NCBI GenBank assembly: GCA_017545095.1
Contig: JAFYCU010000018.1
Coordinates: 1-7,837, forward strand
Source of the DNA: Muribaculaceae bacterium
GTDB lineage: Bacteria > Bacteroidota > Bacteroidia > Bacteroidales > Muribaculaceae
Direction of reading: 5' to 3'
Length of the DNA: 7,837 bases
Shown here: piece after piece, positions 1-5,367 of the stretch
Position numbering within the stretch: position 1 is the stretch's first letter
How the letters are laid out: each line of letters begins with the position of its first letter
Notes under the pieces: model-generated
The model's input: the letters and a program-made list of their open reading frames with translations, nothing else
Databases searched by the model: none
Told to the model about the DNA's origin: nothing
Translations under genes and position numbers: made by a program

Positions 1-11
1 CGTAATGACTG

Positions 12-110
12 TCCCTTGCTATCCTTGCTATCTTAATCCTTAAGCCTCAATCCTATATTCTCTAGAGTTTCTAGAGCTTCTAGATTAACCAGATTTTCTA
101 GAATCCTTAG
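12..110. repeat. Degenerate 9-bp tandem repeat array, about 11 units
   Basis: Reading in steps of nine bases from position 12 gives units such as tcccttgct, atccttgct, attctctag (57), agtttctag (66), agcttctag (75), attaaccag (84), attttctag (93) and aatccttag (102). Four TCTAGA hexamers fall at 61, 70, 79 and 97, exactly in phase, and two neighbouring units at 14 and 23 (ccttgctat) are identical. The middle units (30-56) are more degenerate, so the left part may be a separate short array that keeps the same register. It lies downstream of the LRR-dockerin gene, outside any credible ORF. It is too short in unit length and has no spacers, so it is not a CRISPR. Function unknown; slippage-generated sequence or a protein-binding array are both possible. 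Confidence 0.7.
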
Positions 111-119
111 CCTCGGCGA

Positions 120-149
120 GCCTCTCCTTCAGGAGGGGTTTGGGGAGGC
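120..149. repeat. GC-rich inverted repeat with two alternative pairings
   Basis: The arm at 120-127 (gcctctcc) can pair with 142-149 (ggggaggc), or its 121-127 part can instead pair with 132-138 (ggagggg) around a ttca loop. The two pairings exclude each other. Each has one G-T wobble on the plus strand, which becomes a C-A mismatch in the minus-strand transcript. It lies 44-73 nt past the stop of the LRR gene and has no U-tract after it in either direction, so a classical intrinsic terminator is not supported. From memory, similar sequences of the ctcctt-caggagggg type recur between genes in many Bacteroidota genomes, which would make this a dispersed intergenic element. Confidence 0.5.
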
Positions 150-166
150 CAAGAGGCTTGGGTCTC

Positions 167-187
167 GCATCTTGCATCTTGCATCCC
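167..187. repeat. 7-bp tandem repeat, three units, just after the LRR gene stop
   Basis: Units gcatctt (167-173), gcatctt (174-180) and gcatccc (181-187) are contiguous. They end 5 nt from the stop codon of the LRR-dockerin gene, in its 3' untranslated region. In the minus-strand transcript the unit reads AAGATGC. A similar heptamer array with another sequence lies just after the stop of the 350-residue lipoprotein gene. Confidence 0.75.
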
Positions 188-192
188 GCCTC

Positions 193-2100
193 TCAGTTCA
201 GCACGGTGTTGATGAGCGCGTTCACGTCGGCGATGTCGGCGGTGCCATCGCCGTTCAGGTCGGCCTCGCTGGTTTCGGGCAGCACGCCGAGCACGATGTT
301 GATGAGCGTGTTCACGTCTTCCACGTCCACCACACCGTCGCCGTTCAGGTCGCCAGCCAGTGCCGGCTCGGTGCCGGTGTCAATGCCCTCGATGTGTTGG
401 AAGTTGCTCCAACCCTCGGCGTTGCGATAGGCCTCGACCGATGCCAGCGGCACATAGAGCGTGGCCTCGGAATAGGTCGTCCCCGAGATGGCACCCTCGC
501 CCACCACGGGCGGGGTCACGGCCAGGCAGGTCATCCGGGTGATGGTGTTGATGCCAGTGAAGCACATCTTGCGCAGCTCGGCCATGGTGCTGGGCAGCTG
601 CACCTGGGTGAGCTCCACGGCACGGGCGGCCTGGTTGCAGATGGTGGTCACCCCCTCGGGCACAATGAGCACTTTGTTCTCTCGCGCTGTGGGCACGCCC
701 ACCAGGGCGGTGGGTGCCGTGCCAGCCTCGGTCAGCGCGGGCCAAGCGGTGCCCTCGGGCAGCGTGGTGTAGCCATTGGTGGCATAGATGCAGCTGTCGA
801 GGGCCACAAAGTGGGTGTTGCCCTCGGCCACGCGATATTCCTTACACTTGTTGGCCAGGTAGCAGGGATTGCCCTCCATGCACTCCACCGTGCTGGGGAC
901 GGTGAGCGAGGCAAAGTTGGGGCTCCGGAAAAACACGTTCATCTCCATCGTCTTCAGCCCCTCGGGAAGCCAGGGATTGGTGATGCCGTTGCAGCGTGCG
1001 AACGTCAGTCCGTCGATGCGCTCCACCTGGCCGTTGCAGGTGAGCGTGGTGAGGTTGTCGCACATGCTGAAGCACTGGTAGCCCACCCAGCGTACATTCT
1101 TCAGGTCGATGCTCGTGAACGGGTTGTCCTGCAGGGCGCAAGTGTCGAGCTTGACCATGGTGCTGGGCAGGTTCACGGTGGTGAGTCCGCAACTGCCAAA
1201 GCACATCATGCCCAGCTCCTCCATGCCCTCGGGCAGGGTGACACTCGTGAGCGAGGAGCAGAAGAAGAACACGTGACGGCCCAGCCGTTTCATGCCTTGC
1301 GGCAGCCGCACGCTGGTGAGGCTGGTGCACTGCTCAAAGCAGGCGTTGCCCAGCTCGGTCTCGGGGTTGGGGATGTTCACACCGCCAATCACCGACCCAT
1401 GGAACGCCCCCATGCCGATGCGTGTGATGCCGTTGTGGAACGTGACGCGGGTGATGTGCTTGTTGTCGGAGAAAGCCAGGTTGCCGATTTCGGTGATTTG
1501 CTCCGGCACGGTGAACGAGGTTACGTAGGTGGCAGTGCCATCGGAGCTGAACTCGCGGGCCTTGTCGCCCGGAAAGGCCAGCAGGGTGGTCTGTGCCTTG
1601 TTGGTGAGCACCGAGACATTGACACCCTCCTGGTCGCTGTTATGAATCGCGAACCAGGGGTTGCTCGACACCACGCCGAACGCTTGGAACTTGTTGCCGA
1701 TAAAGGCGTAGTCGGAAATGTACTGCATGGTGGAGGGCAGGCGCATCGTGCCCACCTCGGCACCCTCAAATGCATTGTCGTCGATATAGATCATGCCCTC
1801 GGGGAGGACGAGGCGCCCGGTGCTCAGCGAGCAGTTGTAGAATGCGTACGCCCCAACGCCCTTGACCTGGTAGGTCTCGCCGTTGTAGGTCACCTCGCTT
1901 TTGAAATCATTTGTCACCAAGGAGCCGTACCCGCCGCCGTCCACGTTCTTGGGCGCAATTTGCACCCAATGGTTGGCGGCATCCACGATTTCATACTTGA
2001 ACTTACCCGACGTGAACGAGGGCAGCGCGGCATCTTGAGCCATCGCTCCAAAGGCGACAAGCCACAGCAACGCAAACGATAAAAGATAACGAGTTCTCAC
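193..2100 (-). CDS. Secreted BspA-like leucine-rich-repeat protein with C-terminal type I dockerin
   Basis: A 635-residue exported protein, probably on or released from the cell surface. Residues 1-21 form a signal peptide (hydrophobic LLSFALLWLVAFG, cleavage likely after AMA, before Q22) with no lipobox. Residues about 80-135 and 195-417 carry LRR_5/BspA-type repeats of about 23 residues, pattern L-T-S-V-x-LP-x-GM-x-x-LG-x-x-x-F-x-x-C; the best copies are 259-281 and 282-304. More repeats follow at 477-520, then the LYVP-SVEAY-W-NF ending common in BspA proteins. Residues 583-635 are two dockerin half-repeats, each with a DLNGDG calcium loop (D584, N586, D588, D592, D595; D614, N616, D618, D622, D625). 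BspA-type repeats are known for adhesion; dockerins bind cohesins in cellulosomes, but no cohesin is seen here. The start is GTG: no in-frame ATG lies upstream and the next ATG (residue 20) would remove the signal. It has its own promoter. The family call is firm; adhesion or ligand-binding is inference. Confidence 0.93.
   Translation of the reverse strand: MRTRYLLSFALLWLVAFGAMAQDAALPSFTSGKFKYEIVDAANHWVQIAPKNVDGGGYGSLVTNDFKSEVTYNGETYQVKGVGAYAFYNCSLSTGRLVLPEGMIYIDDNAFEGAEVGTMRLPSTMQYISDYAFIGNKFQAFGVVSSNPWFAIHNSDQEGVNVSVLTNKAQTTLLAFPGDKAREFSSDGTATYVTSFTVPEQITEIGNLAFSDNKHITRVTFHNGITRIGMGAFHGSVIGGVNIPNPETELGNACFEQCTSLTSVRLPQGMKRLGRHVFFFCSSLTSVTLPEGMEELGMMCFGSCGLTTVNLPSTMVKLDTCALQDNPFTSIDLKNVRWVGYQCFSMCDNLTTLTCNGQVERIDGLTFARCNGITNPWLPEGLKTMEMNVFFRSPNFASLTVPSTVECMEGNPCYLANKCKEYRVAEGNTHFVALDSCIYATNGYTTLPEGTAWPALTEAGTAPTALVGVPTARENKVLIVPEGVTTICNQAARAVELTQVQLPSTMAELRKMCFTGINTITRMTCLAVTPPVVGEGAISGTTYSEATLYVPLASVEAYRNAEGWSNFQHIEGIDTGTEPALAGDLNGDGVVDVEDVNTLINIVLGVLPETSEADLNGDGTADIADVNALINTVLN
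201..352 (-). repeat. 90-bp-offset duplication encoding the two dockerin halves
   Basis: Bases 201-262 and 291-352 are near-copies 90 bp apart. The segment tgttgatgagcg is identical, ttcacgtc is identical, and tcgccgttcaggtcg recurs exactly in both. Differences concentrate in the codons between the calcium loop and helix. It encodes the two 23-residue dockerin half-repeats of the LRR protein. Similarity at the DNA level is higher than the fold requires, which suggests recent duplication or gene conversion between the halves. Confidence 0.8.
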
Positions 2101-2108
2101 GATAACAT
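2097..2108 (-). promoter_or_regulatory. Three-codon mini-ORF overlapping the GTG start of the LRR gene
   Basis: On the minus strand the leader reads ATG TTA TCG TGA (2108-2097). The TGA shares bases with the GTG start at 2100-2098 in the overlap GTGA. The mini-ORF is in another frame and would encode Met-Leu-Ser. Such overlaps can couple termination to reinitiation, which could explain a gene that begins with GTG behind an AT-rich leader with no Shine-Dalgarno site. The arrangement is directly visible; any role is inference, and chance occurrence is quite possible. Confidence 0.35.
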
Positions 2109-2186
2109 TGTTTTTAATTGAATAAAAGACCTTTTAAACTTATCGGCATCAAATCGACAATGCCCATGCCCGCCGATAATTCGCGC

Positions 2187-2218
2187 CAAAGTTAGCGCAA
2201 AAAAACGAAATCTGCAAG
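2187..2218 (-). promoter_or_regulatory. Bacteroidetes-type sigma promoter of the LRR-dockerin gene
   Basis: On the minus strand, TAACTTTG (2194-2187) matches the Bacteroides -7 consensus TAnnTTTG exactly. CTTG (2218-2215) lies 20 nt upstream and matches three of four bases of the -33 element TTTG. Transcription would begin near 2180, giving a leader of about 80 nt before the GTG at 2100. The spacer contains a run of seven T. The element sits in the only large gap of the window, directly ahead of the only gene not packed in the operon, which supports it. No other TAnnTTTG was found in the smaller gaps. Confidence 0.6.
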
Positions 2219-2250
2219 CATTTGCGCGACATTAACAACAAATCGCAATA

Positions 2251-2276
2251 CCGCCATGCTTTCCGCCATGCTTTCC
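2251..2276. repeat. 12-bp perfect tandem duplication
   Basis: The unit ccgccatgcttt occurs at 2251-2262 and again at 2263-2274, followed by two further matching bases. It lies about 33 nt upstream of the -33 element of the LRR promoter, so an activator-binding repeat is conceivable. Plain slippage is equally good as an explanation. Confidence 0.7.
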
Positions 2277-2358
2277 TCCTCCTGCCGTTCCAAGGTTTTA
2301 CATCACTGCAAACCAGGTCATAAACTCCAGCAACTTGAGTCGTAATCGCCCACGACAA

Positions 2359-2396
2359 CAAGCCGCGCGGCTCCTGATGTGGAGTCACGCGGCTTG
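2359..2396 (-). terminator. Likely hairpin terminator of the SusCD operon
   Basis: Arms caagccgcg (2359-2367) and cgcggcttg (2388-2396) pair perfectly over nine bases. After a 2 x 2 internal loop, gctcc (2370-2374) pairs with ggagt (2381-2385, one wobble) around the loop tgatgt. The structure starts 23 nt past the PKD gene stop. On the minus strand it is followed by TTGTCGTGGG, so the U-tract is weak. Position and stem strength favour termination or 3'-end protection; efficiency is uncertain. Confidence 0.6.
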
Positions 2397-2419
2397 ATAG
2401 ATTTTCGGGTCAGGGTTCT

Positions 2420-4132
2420 TTAGAACAGCTGGGTGAGGCGCGGGTTGATGCACACGCCCAGAATTTTGTCGCTGTTGCCGTGGAAGCGTTCAATCTTGCC
2501 TGTGGTCGGGTTGTAGAAACTCAAACCCGTCTGGTAGTTTTTCTCGCTTGCGGCAGCGCGGAAACCGAAGTACACGCGGTGGTCAGCATCATTGTGGTCC
2601 ACGGCCATCTGCGTGGTGTACACGCCCTCGGCATCGGTGGTGTTGATGGGGTCGGCATCCATCTCGATGAATTTCTCAAAGTCGGGATATTCCACGGTCT
2701 TGTCGAGTGCGGGAATCTTGTAGTGGGTGAATCCCACGCCCGGCGTGGTGCCCTTGGTCATCCACACGTAGAGGTTGCCCAGGTCTTCATCGAGGGTGAA
2801 GGCACGTGGCTGCGTGGTGGCCAGAATCACCGGGTGCGGCACGGGTGTTCCAGCGGCCGTCTTGCCGATGTCGCTCACGTTGAAGCGGTAGATGCCATAG
2901 CCCGAATAGTTCTTACCCCACCAGAACATACCCGACTTGTCGATGTAAATGCCCGTGTGGATGGCTCCGTAGGCAATGCCCTGGCCATAGTAGCTGAGCT
3001 GGTTGTTGATCACGAAATAGTCGGCCGTGCTGTGGAACTCGGTAGTCTCGATAGCACCACGCGTGCTCAGCGGGATGCGACGGATGCCGGTGTTACGGTC
3101 GGTGTAGTAGAGATACACGCTGTCGGCCACACCCTGATAGGGGTCGTTGAAGGCTTGGCGGCCCACGTTGGTAATCATCACGTTCACGTTGGTGCCATCG
3201 GCGCTCATCACGGTGATTTTGCCGTCGCCCAACGTGCCGTTCTCGTCGTTCACGTAGTAGTACTGCCGACCGCAGTCCAAGATGTAGATGTTGTCCTGTT
3301 CGGCGGCGCCCTCGCTGGTCGTGTTCTTTTCCACAGCAAACACCAGCGTGGTGGGCATGTTGCCAGAGTTCACACCCATGTCGAATGGCATGTTCTTCGA
3401 GCCTTTGGGCATATTCTCTTCGTTGATGAGCTTGTATGCCTTGATGTTTCCGCCCAGCTCGGCGTAGTAGAGCGTGGGAGCGGGCACATTCGATCCCACC
3501 TGCACATTGATGTAGGAGTCCTGCAAGCGGCGGTTCTCGCCATTCACATCGAAGTAGGTCTTCAGCTCGATGCGCTGCGAGCCGATGTTACGGAACTTGA
3601 GCGGCCCGGGGTCCTCACCCTTGAAGGTGGTGATTTCAGAGCCATCGGCAGTCATCGTGCCTTCGGGGAAGGTCCATTCGTAGGCACACTCCAAATTCTC
3701 GGGGTTGGGCAACTCGATGCCCAGCTGCACGGTGACATCGTTGATAACCACGATGGGCGCACTCTGCTCGGTGACGCTCACGATAGGTGCGATGTCGTAG
3801 ATGAGCAGCGGATAGGTGCGTGTGCCCACGCCATCAAGGGTGAGCGACACATTGTACACGCCAGCCTCTTTGTACTTGTGCTTGGGGTTGGCCTCGGTGC
3901 TGGTGGTGCCGTCGCCAAAGTCCCAACGAGGGGTGCCGGTCTTGGCCGAGGTGTTGTTGAACTGGATGGTCGATACCACATAGAAGTCGAGCGTGTACTC
4001 ATCGCCATCGACGTTGTAGGTGAAGTCGACATCCTTGCCTGGGAAGTTGCCGTAGTCAGGCTCTTTGTCCACACAGGCGGCCAGAGCCAGCACCATCACG
4101 GCCAGCAATGAAAGTCTATTGAGTAGTTTCAT
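2420..4132 (-). CDS. PKD-domain surface lipoprotein of the SusCD operon
   Basis: A 570-residue lipoprotein, probably an accessory surface-binding component of the SusC/SusD system. The signal peptide MKLLNRLSLLAVMVLALAAC ends in the lipobox LAAC with Cys20; the charged VDKEPD after it fits export to the surface in Bacteroidetes. Residues about 35-115 are a PKD domain with the hallmark WDFGDG (70-75), then HKY (85-87) and a GVYNVSLTL strand. Residues about 116-212 look like a second PKD-like domain (YEWTFPEG at 151-158). Residues about 215-570 are rich in Tyr, Gly and beta strands (YVWMTKG, MFWWGKNYSGYGIYRF, VYFGFRA) and may form a propeller-like fold; I see no catalytic motif. An in-frame ATG at 4183 exists, but its 17 extra residues would spoil the signal peptide and it runs across a hairpin, so 4132 is chosen. 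It is the last gene before a terminator-like hairpin. Substrate unknown. Confidence 0.9.
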   Translation of the reverse strand: MKLLNRLSLLAVMVLALAACVDKEPDYGNFPGKDVDFTYNVDGDEYTLDFYVVSTIQFNNTSAKTGTPRWDFGDGTTSTEANPKHKYKEAGVYNVSLTLDGVGTRTYPLLIYDIAPIVSVTEQSAPIVVINDVTVQLGIELPNPENLECAYEWTFPEGTMTADGSEITTFKGEDPGPLKFRNIGSQRIELKTYFDVNGENRRLQDSYINVQVGSNVPAPTLYYAELGGNIKAYKLINEENMPKGSKNMPFDMGVNSGNMPTTLVFAVEKNTTSEGAAEQDNIYILDCGRQYYYVNDENGTLGDGKITVMSADGTNVNVMITNVGRQAFNDPYQGVADSVYLYYTDRNTGIRRIPLSTRGAIETTEFHSTADYFVINNQLSYYGQGIAYGAIHTGIYIDKSGMFWWGKNYSGYGIYRFNVSDIGKTAAGTPVPHPVILATTQPRAFTLDEDLGNLYVWMTKGTTPGVGFTHYKIPALDKTVEYPDFEKFIEMDADPINTTDAEGVYTTQMAVDHNDADHRVYFGFRAAASEKNYQTGLSFYNPTTGKIERFHGNSDKILGVCINPRLTQLF

Positions 4133-4175
4133 AGTTTCGGTGTTGTTTTGAGAAACAAGATTTTTCATTCCAGCG

Positions 4176-4195
4176 TGCGGCAACGTGTTGCCGCA
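4176..4195. repeat. Intercistronic 8-bp-stem hairpin with tetraloop
   Basis: Arms tgcggcaa (4176-4183) and ttgccgca (4188-4195) are perfect inverted copies around cgtg. The hairpin lies in the 134-nt gap between the 350-residue lipoprotein gene and the PKD gene, 43 nt ahead of the PKD start. No U-tract follows on the minus strand, so full termination is unlikely. In an operon transcript it could protect the upstream message from 3' exonucleases or mark a processing site, giving unequal gene expression. That role is inference. Confidence 0.6.
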
Positions 4196-4228
4196 TCGTT
4201 GACAATCAATTGCTCGGATTCCGGTGCG

Positions 4229-4263
4229 AGCTTGGTTCTCGGCTCTTGCTTCTCGGTTCTTAA
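4229..4263. repeat. Degenerate 7-bp tandem repeat, five units
   Basis: Consecutive heptamers agcttgg, ttctcgg, ctcttgc, ttctcgg and ttcttaa run from 4229 to 4263; units two and four are identical. In the transcript the consensus is close to CCGAGAA, purine-rich. The array ends 3 nt from the stop codon of the 350-residue lipoprotein gene. It has the same unit length and the same position relative to a stop codon as the 167-187 array. Confidence 0.65.
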
Positions 4264-4266
4264 TAA

Positions 4267-5319
4267 TTAATTAAGCGTCACTTCCTTGTTATCGGTTGTG
4301 CGGCCATACTTGCCGTTCTTGTCATAGACGCGATACTCGGGAATGATGGAGTAGCTGCGGCTGAAGTTGACGGTATAGGTCTTCTCAACCGAGTTGTAGA
4401 TCCACTGCTCAAACGGGATGGAGCTGATGAGTTCCTTCCAGTAGGGCATGTATTCACGTCGCACATAGGTGAGCTTACCACCCACATCATCGCTGTAACG
4501 GCACATGAGCCAGGGCGAGGACTTATAGACCTCGAACACCTTGGCGGGGTCGATGCCTGCGGGAGCGTCGTCGCGCGTGGCAATTTCGTGGATGGTGGTC
4601 ACGCCGTTATCCACCGTCTCGTAGTAGTAGTGGTCGACCTCGGCGGTCGTGAACCAAGCGTCGCTCTTCTTGTCGCTCTCGGTCTCGACAGGGAAATCCA
4701 CACCATATTTGGCATTCAATGCCTGGAACTGCTCGGCGGTGAAGTCATACTTGATGTAGATGTTGCGCAGGTCGTTGTAATATACGCTGTCGCGTGTGAG
4801 GTAGGTGACCATGTGGTCGACAAACTCCTGCTTGAACGTTGGGGGATAGTACTGGGCAAACTTTTCCTCGTCCCAGTCGGCCGGTGCGTTCCAAGCCAGG
4901 GGAGCCAGAGTGCGCGAGGTGGGGAACGAGTCGGTGAGCACATACTCATGTCCGTCCCACACGGCCTTGCTGTGGTCGTAAACGGCCATCTTCTGCAAGC
5001 TGCGCACGGTGTCGGCGGTGCCTATCGACTTGGTGTAGGCCAACGACGTGGTGAGCTTGCTGGTGGCCTCGGCGGTCTGCTCACGCTTGATGAGCGCCCA
5101 CACCTCGCTGTGGTCGACGGCAGCCTCGCCGGTGGTGTAGTATTTGGCCTTGAAGGTAGCAAAGTTGCCGGCCTTGACGAGCACCGAGTTCTGCTCCCAG
5201 TCAACGGTGGGCAGCATCTGCCCAATCTCCATGTTGTCGGCAAAGGGGTCGTGCACCGCGCACGAGCTGAGGGCCAATGCCGCCACGGCCGCCATCGCCA
5301 ATGATTTATTGAGTTTCAT
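4267..5319 (-). CDS. Lipoprotein of unrecognised family in the SusCD operon
   Basis: A 350-residue lipoprotein I cannot assign to a named family. The signal peptide MKLNKSLAMAAVAALALSSC carries the lipobox LSSC with Cys20. Residues about 40-80 (VLVKAGNFATFKAKYYTTGE) read like a beta-sandwich strand pair of the kind found at the N-terminus of SusE/F-type surface proteins; the middle is rich in Tyr and Asp (YYPPTF at 157-162, VDHYYYETVD at 228-237). The C-terminal part (285-335) has many aromatic residues (YMPYWKEL, PFEQWIYNS). No catalytic motif is visible. It lies between susD and the PKD gene, 48 nt after the susD stop, so a role in surface substrate capture is the natural guess. A second ATG at 5325 would add Met-Ile; I prefer 5319 because AGGA lies five bases before it. 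Gene reality is firm, function is not. Confidence 0.85.
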   Translation of the reverse strand: MKLNKSLAMAAVAALALSSCAVHDPFADNMEIGQMLPTVDWEQNSVLVKAGNFATFKAKYYTTGEAAVDHSEVWALIKREQTAEATSKLTTSLAYTKSIGTADTVRSLQKMAVYDHSKAVWDGHEYVLTDSFPTSRTLAPLAWNAPADWDEEKFAQYYPPTFKQEFVDHMVTYLTRDSVYYNDLRNIYIKYDFTAEQFQALNAKYGVDFPVETESDKKSDAWFTTAEVDHYYYETVDNGVTTIHEIATRDDAPAGIDPAKVFEVYKSSPWLMCRYSDDVGGKLTYVRREYMPYWKELISSIPFEQWIYNSVEKTYTVNFSRSYSIIPEYRVYDKNGKYGRTTDNKEVTLN

Positions 5320-5324
5320 AATCA

Positions 5325-5328
5325 TCCT
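5325..5328 (-). promoter_or_regulatory. Shine-Dalgarno-like AGGA deciding the lipoprotein start
   Basis: The minus strand reads TTAGGATGATTATGAAACTC. AGGA (5328-5325) is five bases ahead of the ATG at 5319, but overlaps the other candidate ATG at 5325. It is the only clear Shine-Dalgarno-like match before a start in this window, and it favours 5319. Confidence 0.45.
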
Positions 5329-5332
5329 AATT

Positions 5333-5346
5333 AGATGTTAGATGTT
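5333..5346. repeat. 7-bp perfect tandem duplication between susD and the next gene
   Basis: The heptamer agatgtt occurs at 5333-5339 and again at 5340-5346; on the transcript it is AACATCT twice. It occupies a third of the short gap and lies a few bases upstream of the AGGA site. It has the same unit length as the repeats at 167-187 and 4229-4263 but a different sequence. Confidence 0.6.
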
Positions 5347-5367
5347 TCTATTTGTGTTAAAGAGAAG

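Larger units (their letters stand above)
2101..2419. other. 319-nt intergenic region between the PKD lipoprotein gene and the LRR gene
   Basis: This gap separates the SusCD-type operon from the LRR gene. Seen in transcription order it holds a hairpin 23 nt after the PKD gene stop (2396-2359), a 12-bp tandem duplication (2276-2251), a Bacteroidetes-type promoter (2218-2187) and an AT-rich leader of roughly 80 nt. A 79-codon minus-strand ORF at 2388-2149 crosses all these elements; it is rich in Arg and Trp and looks like nothing known, so I do not call it a gene. No tRNA or riboswitch fold was recognised. Confidence 0.7.

Noticed and set aside
12..110. Possible CRISPR array
   Set aside because: Units are 9 bp, contiguous and without spacers; no cas genes are present.
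149..161. Short hairpin ccaag-agg-cttgg as terminator of the LRR gene
   Set aside because: Only five base pairs with a three-base loop and no U-tract in the minus-strand direction.
172..2082. 636-codon plus-strand ORF opposite the LRR gene
   Set aside because: It mirrors the minus-strand gene almost exactly, has no signal or family motif, and is rich in His, Gly, Val and Ala as expected from the reverse of GC-rich codons. The minus-strand protein has clear LRR and dockerin domains.
2149..2388. 79-codon minus-strand ORF in the gap before the LRR gene
   Set aside because: It runs through the putative terminator stem, the 12-bp duplication and the promoter, has no start context and an implausible Arg/Trp-rich composition.
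2480..4111. 543-codon plus-strand ORF opposite the PKD gene
   Set aside because: Low-complexity Val/His/Gly composition, no recognisable domain, wholly inside a convincing gene on the other strand.
4133..4183. Upstream ATG extension of the PKD lipoprotein
   Set aside because: The 17 extra residues would put a polar stretch before the lipoprotein signal peptide, and they span a spacer with a hairpin. The ATG at 4132 gives a standard signal with Cys20.
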